Shown: positions 10,469 to 21,557 of the stretch, in pieces
Layout of the letters: each line of letters starts with the position of its first letter
Position numbering within the stretch: position 1 is the first letter of the stretch
Source of the DNA: Allomyces macrogynus ATCC 38327
Taxonomy: Eukaryota; Blastocladiomycota; Blastocladiomycetes; Blastocladiales; Blastocladiaceae
Length of the DNA stretch: 64,000 nt
Reading direction: 5' to 3'
Assembly: GCA_000151295.1 (NCBI GenBank)
Contig: GG745366.1
Coordinates: 208,739-272,738 of the forward strand
Program-made: the position numbers and the translations under genes
Notes under the pieces: model-generated
The model's database searches: none
Seen by the model: the letters and a program-made list of their open reading frames with translations, nothing else
What the model was told of the DNA's origin: nothing

Positions 10469-12519
10469 ATGAGCTACCTGCCGAGCTCGATCCCGGCGCT
10501 CTGGCGCGCGCACGCGCAGAACCCGCAGGCCTGGGAGCAGTACGACCAGCAGTTTTCCTACTACATGGCGCCGACCTACTTTGGCGCGCACGGGCTCGAC
10601 GCCTACCGCCAGTTCTACCGCAAGTACCTGTGGTCCTGCCAGACCAGCGGCCTCTGGACCACGACCAAGGTCCTGCAGACGCACTACACGTCCGACTCGG
10701 TCGTGGAAGAGGCCGTGCACGAACTCACGCTCGAAGAGGGCAGAGAGGACCAGATGCAGTGGCTCGTGCCGGGTACGCTCTTTGTTTCTCGCGGTACGTG
10801 CGTGGTGTCGCGAACCGCTTTGCTCACCAAGTCCACCACGATAATAGGCGTCAAGCTGCTCAACCCCGGCGCCATCAAGCGCGCGTCGGTCGTCGTCGTG
10901 ACCGTGGCCACGTTCAACGCGCGCACCGGCAAGCTCACGGCCAAGCGCGTCTACTGGGACCAGGCGTCGGTGCTCAAGCAACTCGGGCTCGTGCAGGCCG
11001 CCGGGTCGCCGGGCGTCTGGGGTTTCCACTCGGACTACATCCTCCCCGCCGTCGGCCGCAACGCCGACTACTCGGCCTTCCAGCAAGCCGCGTCCGACCA
11101 GGACCATCCCGAACTCGTCCCCAACTTTTTGGCCCTGCGGCTCGAGGACACGCAGTCCATGTCCAAGGGCTCCTCGTCGAACGACAGTTTCTCGTCGGTC
11201 TTGTCGGGTACCGCGCCTGTCCCGGCCACGCGCCCGGCCGTGAAACTGATCCAGACGGCCGCCGAGGCCAACAAGGCGTCGCACGTGTTTGCCGACGCGG
11301 CACTCCCGCAGAACGCGTTCAATAAACTCGCCATCAACCCCAAGAAGTTTGAGTCGCACGTGCCGCTCGGCACCGACCGCCCGGCCTCGCCCACGCGCGC
11401 CGGGGTCGGCGCGTCCAAGTCGCCCACCAAGTCGCTGTACGACCCGGTCACGGGCGACGCGCCAATCCCCGTCGTGCACGACCCGCAGCGGCACCGGACC
11501 AACATTGATTTCGCGGGCCCCAAGGCCGAGGCCGAGACTGACGACTTGCAGTACCGCCCGGCGCGGACCGTGATTGCGACGCACCTCGAGACCACCATCG
11601 ACAAGCAGCGCGCCGAGGACGAGCTTGGTGTTCCGACCACCGCGAAACGGCCGAACCCGCACCTGATTGCACACCTAAAGGACTTTTCCGGCGAGTCCGC
11701 CGCCGACGACGACCAGGTCTACCTGCAGGCGGTCGCCGGGTCCGGGCAGCTCCCGCCGCACCTGGTCCCGTCGTACAACGAGGAGGAGCGGCCGATGCGC
11801 AAGATCCACCACCCGCATTTCGAGTCGCATATCGGCGAGGCCGATGCCGAGGTTGCGAATGTCACCAAGAAACCGAACCCGCAGCTCCAGACCACGATTG
11901 GGCGCGCCGACGCCGAAGTGTCCGACCGCCCGACATCCCCGGCCAAGGCCATGCGCAAGGACCAGGCGACGACAATGAACCGGCCCATGTCGCCGTCGGC
12001 CGCGAAACCTAAGCCCGACTTGAAGAGCACCGTCTTTGGCGGTGATCAGCCCGCGTCGTCGTCGCCGCCGGCGTCGCCCACACGCGGCATGAACATGCAC
12101 AAGGACCGGCTCAAGTCGACGCTGAAGTTTGGCGGCGAGGAGCCGGAACCCGGCGAGTACAAGGCGGTGGTGGTCCCGCCCAAGGAACACCCGCGGCACC
12201 ATCTGCGTTCGTCGGTGTTTGATGCCGACCCGCCGCGGCCGAGCTCGCCCATCAAGCGCCCGTTTGCGAACCAGGGGATCACGAATTCCGGGATCAAGTT
12301 TGGCGATGATGGTGGGGAGATTGGGATGTTGCCGGTCGTGCCGAAATGGGTCGCGATGCAGGAGGATCAACTTGGGGGCGCAGGGTTACGCCGGCTGCCG
12401 TCGTCGAGGTACGTTTTTTGTTCGTGGGTTTGGAGTTGGTCGGTCGCGGAACTGATTGTCGTGTGGATCGGTGTAGCAAACGCTCGCCCGGTGGGCACAC
12501 GTCGATCCAGCTCGGCTAA
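10469..12519 (+). CDS. SnoaL/NTF2-like domain protein with repetitive disordered tail
   Basis: Exons 10469-10772, 10848-12408, 12477-12519. The N-terminal 170 residues form a SnoaL/NTF2-like fold: an early helix with WEQYDQQFSYYMAP, then SVVEEAVHELTLEEG, MQWLVPGVKLL across intron 1, and VYWDQASVLKQLGLV, the family's Y-W-D-Q-A-S motif. The rest is Pro/Ser/Asp-rich and presumably disordered. It carries repeated short motifs, such as KSTVFGGDQP, KSTLKFGGEEP, RSSVFDADPP, NSGIKFGDDGG, ESHIGEADAEV and QTTIGRADAEV. The last exon, 14 codons plus one split codon, gives SSSKRSPGGHTSIQLG. Intron 1 (75 nt) is stop-free and in frame. Function unknown. The tail motifs recall those of the HN1/Jupiter microtubule-associated family, a similarity I infer only from pattern. 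Confidence 0.8.
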
Positions 12520-12893
12520 CACATCGACAGCGACACCTCGCGCTCATCCGGTCCGGAATGAGGTGGAGAAGGTCGGTCTCGTGGGGGCACCACGTGGAGG
12601 AGACTGGGGGGAGAGGGGGGGGGGGGGGGACGGACTCGTGGCGCGCGGAATGAAATGGATGATGAACTTGCGTGAGCGGAAGTAAACACAGGCATTTCAA
12701 ATCAGAGTGATATGTTGATGCACTCTATTCAATGCAGGCCTCCCGAGCCGCCATACACAATCCCACGTCGCTTCTGTCTCGACCAGCACCCGGCCGGCCG
12801 CGTCGCCCCCCGCCATGACCGCCAATATTCCAAAAAATCTAACTCTATCCTCACCACCTCCCGCGCGGATACGCACCCGCGTCTGCGCGCAGT
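12520..12893. other. Convergent intergenic region with G15 tract
   Basis: 374 bases between two convergent stops. It contains a run of 15 G (12615-12629) and no gene that I can support. Confidence 0.5.
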
Positions 12894-15247
12894 TCACGGC
12901 ACCTCCACCTTCTGGCACCGGCACACACCGTCACGGCACGTCGGTGGCGGTTTCGGCGCGACCCCGCGCACCCATGAATCCGTCCTCGACCCGATCGGGT
13001 CCCCCGGCAACTGCAGCCGCCTGATCGCGCCATCCGCAAACGCCCACTTCCACTCGAGCAGTTTCGGGTGCGAGAAGACGAACCAACCGTTAATCACGCA
13101 GAGGCCGACCTTCCCCAACGCAATTACGCGAATCGCCGACGTCGGCATCAGCGCGCGCGTCGGTCCATGGCCCGCCGTGAACAGCGGCAACGGCGCTTGT
13201 CCGTTGGCCGCGCGCAACTTGTTTCTGTGCATGACCATGATATTGTTCGCGATCGTGATCGCCGCGCGCTCGGCGTTCACGACCGTCTTGTCCGGACACA
13301 CATCGGTCACGTCGCCGCCTGCGAATAAACTCGGGTACCCCGGCAATTGCATCGTAGGTTCGACTTGCACGCCACGCCGCGAGATCAGGTGCGGGAAGTG
13401 CGGTTTCAGGAACTCGACCCGCGGAACGGGCCCGGTCGACATGAAGACGACGTCGGCCTCGTACCCGCGCCCGGCACCGTCCATGAACTTGTTGAAGTGC
13501 ACGTGCGTAAGCCGCTGATTGAGCGTTACGTGCACGCCGAGTTTCTCGAGTTCGGCGAGCACGCGGTAGTGCACGGCCTCGTGGTTGTGTCGCAGCAGGC
13601 GCGAGTTGGCTTCAACGAGGTGCACACGCTTGTCGGGGAATTGGGTCCGGATTTGGCCGGCGATTTCGACACCGACTTGGCCTACATTCGCACGAGAAAG
13701 ATCCGTTAGCGTCGCGGCCATCTTCTCCGCCCGGTCAATCCAAGACGTACCACCGCCCACGACCAACACCGACCTTGCGAGCCGCAACCGCTCGTGCTCA
13801 AACTGCAGCTTGTGCAGCCGGTACGACGCCGTGACGTTATCGGCGTTCTTGATATTCGACCCGTACTCCGACCCGGTCGCGATCGCGCAGTAGTCGAACG
13901 GGATCTTGAGCGTGCCGCCGGCCAGGACTGCGTGGTCCGGGTACAGCGCGTCGACGCACTCGATGTAGACCTTGCCGTTGTTCACATACGACTCGTGCGG
14001 CAAAATCATCGACGCGAGGTGCGCGTTCGGGTTCGAGAGCGATCCGACGACGCGCGGGATGTTCTCCATGTAGGCCTTAGCGTCGACGACGATTACTTGG
14101 AAGCACGGAATACGGTCGAGCATCTATGGACGAGGTCGCGTGAGATTGTATCACCGAGCATGATCGATCGATGCGATCAATCAAATATCCCGGGAGAACA
14201 TACCTTGGCCATCAGCGCCCCACAATGCCCGGCACCCAAAATCAGCACGCGGCTACAATTCGCCGGCTTCCCTAGCGCCCTCCCCGGCGCCAACTCGGAC
14301 GGCGCGCGTGTTGCCAAAAACGCCGTAAAATGCTGGTGCAGCGTCTGCATGATATGCTCTTCGGCGGGCGCAAACAAGTGCCGGATCAATTCCTCCATCT
14401 TCATTGCCGGCATCGCCGCCATTTCACTCGGCAAAAGCGAATGCACGCTCACGTCGGGCGACTGCGGGAACAGCACCACCGCTGCGCGGGCCAGCAATTC
14501 GTCGCGGATGGCCGCCGACACGTTCAGTTCAAGCGGCGACTCGGACGAGAAAAACTCGACGACGAGTTCACGCACGGCCATGAGCACGCGCTGCGGCGGT
14601 AACTCGGCCGCGGGACCTTCGCCGCGCGCCATCGTACGCAATTCGCGCAACCGCAGCAGGAAGACGAGGTTCTCCTCAGCGTAGGCGCGCACGAGGTGCC
14701 GGTGGAACGCGCCGCGCAGAACCGGCTGCCGGAGCACGTCGTCGAGCGAGAGCCGGTCGTCGAGAGGCCGCCACACGAGAGAGTTGGCCTCGAGCGGGAT
14801 GGAACCACCCCCACCGCCAGCGCGAAGGACCGACGCGTCGTCCACACTTCCCCGCGCCGATTTCTCGACCAGCCATGACCCGGCGGCCGTCGTCGTGCTC
14901 GACTTGCGCGGCATCGGCGATAGCGGAGGCGGCGCCGAGAGGGACGGTGACATGGCGAGCGTCGATGCCGTCGGTGACGGCGCCGTCGCCTGGAATGGCG
15001 GCGGAGGTATCCCTGGCGGCGGCGGCGCGCCGAGCCATGGGTCGTTGGGCGACGTGGCGAGGGACCCGAGACCGAGGTCGCGCGAGGTTGGCGGTGGCGA
15101 GGACCAGGCAGGGTCGATCCCGGTCGCAGGCGCGGGCGACGTGCGCGCCGATGATGTCGACCGGTTGAGTGTTGTCGTGGCCGTGGGCAGCGGCGCGGTC
15201 AGGGTCGCCGCGGCGGGGAGCGCGGGCGGGGACCGGGAATAGTCCAT
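12894..15247 (-). CDS. RGS domain fused to AIFM2/FSP1-like FAD-NAD(P) oxidoreductase
   Basis: Exons 15247-14204, 14123-13751, 13681-12894, about 734 residues. Residues 1-170 are Pro/Ser/Thr-rich. About 175-315 is an RGS domain: RLSLDDVLRQPVLRGAFHRH, then AEENLVFLLRLREL, SPLELNVSAAIRDELLA and IMQTLHQHFTAFL. After a short linker the same exon gives NCSRVLILGAGHCGALMAK, a Rossmann GxGxxG. The 80-nt intron joins it to MLDRIPCFQVIVVDAKAYMEN, so the FAD-binding fold spans the junction. Further family marks are IATGSEYG, a second nucleotide site VVGGGQVGVEIAGQI rebuilt across a 69-nt intron, and FAGGDVTDV. AIFM2/FSP1 and NDH-2 relatives reduce quinones with NAD(P)H; the substrate here is unknown. 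No ATG separates the linker from the Rossmann fold, so two separate genes are unlikely. It is transcribed divergently from a 7TM-RGS gene. Confidence 0.85.
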
Positions 15248-16432
15248 TTTTTGGGTGGCGGGGTGACGACGACGACGTGGGCAAAGGTGTTGGTCGGGTC
15301 TGGCGTGGGGGGACGCGTCATGCAGGATGCAATGTCAGTTCACCATCCACAGTTCAATCAACCGCGACCGCAGCCAAGAGCAGCCCGGGCAGTCGTACGC
15401 GTGCGACACCCAAACGGGGAGTGTTGGCCCCGACAGATGGGAGCGTGGGGACTTTATGTCAACACTGCCGGCGAGATGACGCGCGGCAAACACGCCATCG
15501 ACGGCGTTGATGTGAAGAACACAGGCAACAAACGCCAGAAAGGAACACCGGCACGCTGCACTGCGACGCGACACCGTGAACGAGTCAGCGCGAGCCCACA
15601 TGCCGAAGACCGACGCCACACAAATGACAAGGGCCTCCCGAACGCGCGCATGCATGACAGGTCGCATGGGCTCGGGGAACAGCGCGGGGAAAGGGGTGTG
15701 GGGAGGGAAAAATACCTTGCAGGACGTGCAGCACGAAGTGATGGGCGAGTTGTTCGACGTTCTCGTTCGTTTCCGGCGTTGGCCGATGTGAGAGGCGACG
15801 GAAAAATGGTCGATTTGCGGGGTTGCGCGCTATGTGGCCGACGGGCCCGACGTTGCACAAAGAACTGGCCCGCGTGTGAGGCCGGTGCGACAGGGCAACC
15901 ACTTGATGAAGCGACAAAAGTTGTGTCCGTGCTCGCAGATGGGTCTAGGGCAATGCAGCAACAACGGTCTGGATGAAGAAAGACGCGGCGAGCGGGGAGA
16001 GAGAATGGTCAGGCCCAGATCTGCGCTTCGCGAGCGGTCTCGGGCCGTCGAGAGTAACAGCGGGAGGACGGGCGCATCGTCGGGCGGCGAGATTCAACAA
16101 CAGGCGTCGCCACAACAGAACGTCGCCACCCCTGCCACCGGAGCCCAGCGGAGGAGGTGAAGAGAACACTCGACGAAGCACGCACAACGCACCTGCAAGC
16201 CCAGGCACCCCAACACGCTCACGCTCAACAATGGAGACGCGAAAATCAACACGGGCGCGCACGCACGCTGGCGACAACACACGCCCGCACGCTCGGGAAC
16301 GATGCGGATTGGCTAGACCGCGGGCGGACGCGATTTGCAGCAGGCCAAACCGGACAAAACAAACGGGCACAAAGTCGCCGACGCAGAGTGGCGGGTCGGA
16401 CGCCACACTAACTAATACTGCGTCGCGCTGCG

Positions 16433-16471
<39 letters not shown>

Positions 16472-17433
16472 CTCCAAGGGACAAGAGGCGCGAATCGTGG
16501 GCTTCCGGTGACGACGACCTCACGTTGAGGGATGCGGCGACAACGTCGCCTAAGGGCACGCGGGATCGGGATGGCGGCGGCCGGCCAGCTCGACAGGCCA
16601 GCAAGCGCCTGGTGCAGCACGGGGGAGATTGTAGCGGGCAGAGAATGTGCTTTGACATGCCCGCCGTACGATGCGGCAAGTCTTGCGGACGCGAGCGTGA
16701 TTGATTTGTTGGAGATGGCGGCCGTGGGCGGAAGGGACAAGGCACGCCGATGGCGAGGCAACGCCACGTGTGCGGGGGAGGCGATGCCAGGCAGTTGCAC
16801 TGAACACCTCAACTCGTCCCGCCACGGCTGCTGCGCCACGATCGTGAGCAGGGACGTTGGGCCAGGGGATCGGGTGCCCAGTCTGCGTCCTGCACCACCA
16901 GTTCGCGCGCAAGACGTGTCCGCGCACCCTTTCACCATTCACCAGCTTTGCTTCTCTGCTGGAACTTCCTTGACTTGCCCGCGATGCACTCGCAGCAGCC
17001 GCTGCAAAAGACCGACCAGAACCCGACTTGGCGCACTTCACGCACACCGGCTCGCTGATCCGTTCCGTCCGAGCGCGAACAGGCCGCCCGGACCAGAGCG
17101 CAACGTCGCCCATCGCTTCCCGCTGCTCTGCACGCCGAAGTGTCTGCCGTCTCTTTGCGTGATTTTCGGCATCCATTGTTCCCCCACTGAGGCGTTCTGC
17201 GTTCCCTCCCTGCTAGTAAATGGTGTCGTTTCCGGCCGCGATCAAGCGCTGCTGATGGTTGGTGGCTGCCGCGACGCAACACGTCCCCGCTTCCGTCCCC
17301 GCCGTCCCCGTTGTGCGGGACCCGCCCAATCGGTCGCGTTCCATCTGAGGGACATCGTGATTGTCCCCGTCCGTCGCACCGTCTGCGTCCCCTGTTGCTC
17401 GCGTCGCGTCGTTGACGCTGTTGGCCCGCCACC
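15248..17433. promoter_or_regulatory. 2.2-kb divergent intergenic region between two RGS genes
   Basis: The region lies between ATG 15247 (-) and ATG 17434 (+). It has many short open frames but none with domain or splice support. It includes a CTG-type triplet run near 16436-16470. It must contain both promoters. Specific elements cannot be named from sequence alone. Confidence 0.5.
16436..16470. repeat. TTG/CTG triplet microsatellite
   Basis: Three TTG units followed by about nine GCT/CTG units. A typical trinucleotide microsatellite in apparently non-coding sequence. It would encode Ala or Gln runs in the flanking open frames, which inflates them. Confidence 0.85.
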
Positions 17434-19492
17434 ATGGCGCCAAGTGCGCTGCCCGTCATGGCCGCGGTCCAGGGCACCTGGGCCTTGTTTCGCCTGTTGC
17501 CGCTGCTCGCTGTGTTCCGACGTCGGCACCACGTCTTTGTCCAGCGCCGCGTGTGGTCGAGCGTGCTCCTGCGCACGGTCCTGGCCACGATCATGGACTA
17601 CGTCATGGTGCGAATGGTATCGAATCTTTGCTCCCGCTCGTATCGATGCTGACTCTCGGCTTGTTCTCGATACCCCCCATAAACCTCGTCATGCTGCACT
17701 CGTCATGCGCGCAGATTCACGAGCTCCCGCTGTGGACCATCCTGTTTGACCACGCGCCAGAGAGCCTGGCGTGGTGCCGGCTGGACCTGCTCATCATCTA
17801 TACGGCGTTTCCGTACCTGTTGCTGCTCGACACGCTGCGCATTCTACACATGTGCCTCGTCCTCCTGCTCGACCACTACGCGTCGGTCTCGCGCGAACTC
17901 GACGACCTCGACCGTGATGGCACTCGCCCTCCGCGCGCCACGCCTCCACCGCCACCATCCCTGCGCGACGCACCCTCGACATCGATGCGCAGCGTAACGC
18001 CCAGCGAGATCAACCGGTTCAAGCGCATTTCGCGGACCGAGGCGCTGCTATTACGCGCCGCAACCTGGATCTACTACGTGCCGTGCTTGCACGTCGAATC
18101 GACGCGTATCATACGCGCGGCGGGCGCCGACTGGGCCAACTTGACGACTGTCACGCTCGCGTTCCGCAAGCAGTCCGTCGGGATCACGCTTGCCGTCGTG
18201 ACGGCCGGCACGACCACGTTGCTGCTGTTCGCGTTTGCCGTGCGGCAGTCCAACGGGATGAGCACAACGTGCTTTGTCTCGATCGGCGGCCTCATCGCGT
18301 ACTTTGCCGCCTACATTGGCCTCTACGCATGGGGCCTCGTCGTCCTCTGGCCATTACGCCGCGCTCAAACCCTCGTGCGCGAACTCGGCTGGTGTCTCGC
18401 GTGGCAAATCATCTGCATGCTGCTGACACTGATCACTGACTCGATCCCACAACTCGACGCGTTCCACGACCTCGTCGGCACCAACTTCTGGTTCCTGTGC
18501 GCGGAAATCCTCACGGGCCCGGTCCTTGTCCTCGGTGCAGTCGTCGCCGTCTGGTGGGACCACGCCATGCTCTCCCGCCGCCGGCACCGCCCGCTGATCG
18601 ACCAGTTCCACGACTTGGCCAAGCACGACGAAGCCTACCAGCACTTTGTCGAATTTTGCACGACCAAGTTCTGCGCTGAGAGCCCGCTGTTCTACCGCGA
18701 TTACCTGTATCTGGTCCGGCACCCGCACCACGCGGCCACGGCTGCGCGACGGTGCGCGGGCGGCGCGCGCAAGAAGACGGCAGGCACGCCCGTGGTCGCA
18801 GCGGTGCCGAACAGCTCAGCGAGTGGAATGTCGTCGAGCACGGCGACGGCGGTCGCGGCGACAAGTCTGTTGACGGCGACCACGGCCACGGCTGTGTCCA
18901 GTATCGATCCGCGCGAATCACGGACGCTCGTGCGCGGGTCCACAATGCAGCCTCTACCACCGCCCTCACCGCCGCCACCGGTCCCGCCGCCACCGGTCCC
19001 GCCGCCCAGCGACTCCTCACCGCGCCCTGCGTGCGCATCCACCGATCGGCCGTGATGACCCCGTCCACGAGCCACCCCGCGCCCGCGCCGCCCGACCCCG
19101 ACCCAGCCCGCACTTCCCCGACGTCGGCGATCGTTGCCCCCTTCTCGACGCTCCCGCGCAAGCCCTCGTCCGGGGTCATCGACTGGGCCGCGCCGGCACA
19201 CATTGACTTGCCCGCACCGTCGGTGTCGGACCCGTTCGAGTCGCGGTGCGCGTACTTGCACGCCAAGTATATTGCCGCCGACGCGCCGTGCGAGATTAAT
19301 GTGAGTGCGGTTGCGCGGGACCGGTTTGCGGCAGCAATGGCGCGTGGGGATGAAAGTGCGATGAGGGCGGCACTGGATGAAATTGCGCGCGAAATGGTGA
19401 GACTGATGGTGGATAGCGCGTTTGCGCAGTATGTCGCCCAGGGCAGGGAGGTGCAGGCGAGAGCGAGGAGAAGGAGTGGGCGGCGGAGGTGA
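17434..19492 (+). CDS. Seven-transmembrane receptor with C-terminal RGS domain (GprK-like class)
   Basis: ATG 17434 has an ideal context (GCCACCATGG). Exon 1 17434-17616; exon 2 from 17715. Seven hydrophobic segments can be traced: ALPVMAAVQGTWALFRLLPL, VLLRTVLATIMDYVMV, LLIIYTAFPYLLLLDTL, SVGITLAVVTAGTTTLLLFA, VSIGGLIAYFAAYIGLYAWG, LAWQIICMLLTLITD and LCAEILTGPVLVLGAVVAVW. Then comes the first half of an RGS domain (LIDQFHDLAKHDEAYQHFVEF...SPLFYRDYLYL). The second half (RCAYLHAKYIAADAPCEINV...MVDSAFAQYV) is in another frame after about 170 residues of Ala/Thr/Pro-rich sequence, so at least one more intron lies at about 18.85-19.05 kb. I could not place it. Such receptors couple to and switch off heterotrimeric G proteins in fungi and oomycetes. 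Ligand unknown. Confidence 0.8.
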
Positions 19493-19593
19493 CGACTGGC
19501 GGATGGGACTGAGATGGGACTGGGGAAGGATTTGGATCATCTAGTTAGCTCGCAAGCGGGAATAGACGCTTATCTATTGTAGACTATCGACGA

Positions 19594-21120
19594 CTACGAC
19601 GTGTTTTCGGCGGCGGCAGAGCGCGCCACGAACGACTCGAACAGAAACTCGTCGAGGATCGCGTCGCCATCGAGCACGGACTGCGCGTTGGTCGTCGAAT
19701 AGCCCGTCGCGTGGTCTTTCACCATTTGGTACGGGTGTAGCACGTAGGATCGGACCTGCGACCCAAACGCGTTCTTGGCGGCGTTGGCGTACTGGTCGGT
19801 CTTTTCCTTGTCCCTGGACGGAAACGATCGGTGAATGGCCCGCGGGGGTCGAGAAATTCGCGAAATAAATCCATCTGTACCGCTGCTGCTTCTGGAGCTG
19901 CATCACTTTATACTGGAGCAGGCGTAGCGCGGTCGCCTTGTTGCGGTGCTGCGACCGATCGTGTTGAGACTACATTTCGCGGGAATGCCGAGTCAGTATC
20001 GGTCGACCATGATCGCGCATCGCCCGAGCGCGATCGTGCATACCTGTGCAACCAGGCCCGTCGGCGTGTGCACCAACCGCACCGCCGACTCAGTCTTGTT
20101 GACGTGTTGTACCCCCCCCCCCCCCCTTGCCGCTCGCGCGAAACACTAGAAACGCACTCAGCATCAGATTTCCGCAAATCTCCACCTCTTTCCTTCCCTT
20201 CCCTCCCATTTACTTACCCTGCACCTCGACGTCGCCCATATCTACCTTACATCCCACCTCCTCCCCACCGACCGGCTCCACCGCGACCGCCGCGAACGAC
20301 GTATGCCGCGCGTGTTTCGCATCAAACGGGGACAACCGCACCAGTCGGTGCACGCCCGTCTCGTTCTTGTACGCGCCGTACAGGAACCGCACAATCCAGC
20401 TGGTCCTGCCGTGGGTGGGGGCGAGTTCAAGGATAGACGTGCGGTCCGACTGATCGAGAATGGTCGCGGCGAGCCCGTGGAGGGACGTGTGGTGCTCGTA
20501 CATGGACGCGAGCATGTGCGCCCAGTCGGCCGAGTCGGCGCCGCCTGCGTCGGCGGTGATGGTGAGAAGGCACGGGGCGGGGGAGGACGGGTCGGTCCTA
20601 CTGTGGGGTGGGGAAGCGAGCGACGCAGTTGGAGAGTTGACCGGGAGGGTTGTGGATGAGGGGATCGGGGGGGGGGGGGGGGGGAGAGAGTAGGTGACGG
20701 ACATGGTGTGTGCGACGACCGCGTCCTCAATCTGCGCCGTGGTCGCGTGAATGTCGTCGACAAGGTCGGACTCGGAGATACCGCCTGCCGGGTCGTCGTG
20801 CGCCAGGCCTATACGAGAAGCGAGCCGATGTGAGAAGGTGACTGGTCGAGGTCGGCTTGGTCGTGATTGCGATTGGGTGTACCGTATGGCTCCTCGAGGT
20901 CGCGCACGGTCGTCTCGAGCTCGCGAAACCGGTCCAGGCGGGTGAGCCACTGTCTCTCAAGCTTGCTCATCTGAGCAACGTTGTGGATCGCCAAGGCCGG
21001 ATCGGCATGTCGCGTGTCGAGGTATGCCCTGGCCGAGGACACGACCGCGCTCTCCACCCGGTAAACTTGAGCCAGCTGCGCGAGTCGGTGCGAAAGATGT
21101 CGGAGCGCTGGTCGTGCTTA
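19594..21120 (-). CDS. Mitochondrial peptide chain release factor, RF2/prfB type
   Basis: Terminates mitochondrial translation by stop-codon recognition and peptidyl-tRNA hydrolysis. The 5' part has an RF2-like helical domain ([19 protein letters not shown]). A 70-nt intron leads to [10 protein letters not shown], then [71 protein letters not shown] and finally [19 protein letters not shown]...[10 protein letters not shown] with a stop at 19594. At least five introns. The GGQ catalytic loop should follow RASGK. Instead a run of 15 G (20111-20125 on the plus strand, as C) breaks the frame by one base just before QHVNK. A second run (18 G, 20667-20684) probably lies in an intron. The exact start and the mitochondrial presequence were not located; an intron near 21.07-21.12 kb is likely. 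Confidence 0.8.
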
Positions 21121-21239
21121 CATTTGGACGTGGCCTGATCGCTTCGGGTGGGTGCAACGGGGCTAGACTTGGTTGTGCGATTGGGCCTTGTCGGAAAATG
21201 ATTTCAAGTGTGATCGCGGCACAACGCTGAATCAACTTA

Positions 21240-21557
21240 GGTCGCGAAAGTGGGTTTGCGGCAAGTTGGCCGCTTGGAGCATATCGATATCAGGATAATC
21301 ACACTCGCAGCTTCGCGCATAGAAGCGCGGCGATCGTTGACGACGCCGCTGCAGCGCGATGTGGAGACGAGCGAGCACCAGTCAATGATCTTCTCAGAAG
21401 CGCAAGTAGTTGCCGGTCAATAAGACCAGGACGAGTTTGACCACGATCCAAATCGCAACTTCTCCCCAAAACGCATCATGTTGGCACTCCGCGTGCGACG
21501 GCCGCGCGGTCAAGTTATACACAAACACCTCGTTCCTTCGACGGCCTCCAATGAAAT
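21240..21557. other. Intergenic, nothing recognised
   Basis: About 320 bases between the 5' side of the RF2-like gene and the 3' end of the glutathione peroxidase gene. No open frame or motif of note. It may include the missing first exon of the RF2-like gene. Confidence 0.3.

Noticed and set aside
10397..11674. 425-codon open frame opposite the SnoaL-like gene
   Set aside because: It mirrors the plus-strand codons of a well-supported gene, is Arg/Gly/Val-rich and has no motif. An antisense shadow typical of GC-rich coding DNA.
15945..16745. Long open frames on both strands around the CTG microsatellite
   Set aside because: The repeat and GC bias keep frames open; composition is Ser/Arg/Ala only, with no splice-linked continuation.
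17617..17714. Hydrophobic stretch LVSMLTLGLFSIPPINLVML as an extra receptor helix
   Set aside because: It lies in a different frame from exon 1 and between a GTATC donor and a GCAG acceptor in matching phase. Removing it leaves exactly seven helices.
20100..20140. Programmed frameshift in the RF2-like gene
   Set aside because: The bacterial prfB frameshift is at the N-terminus on a UGA codon. Here the shift is in a homopolymer inside the catalytic loop, with no such signal.
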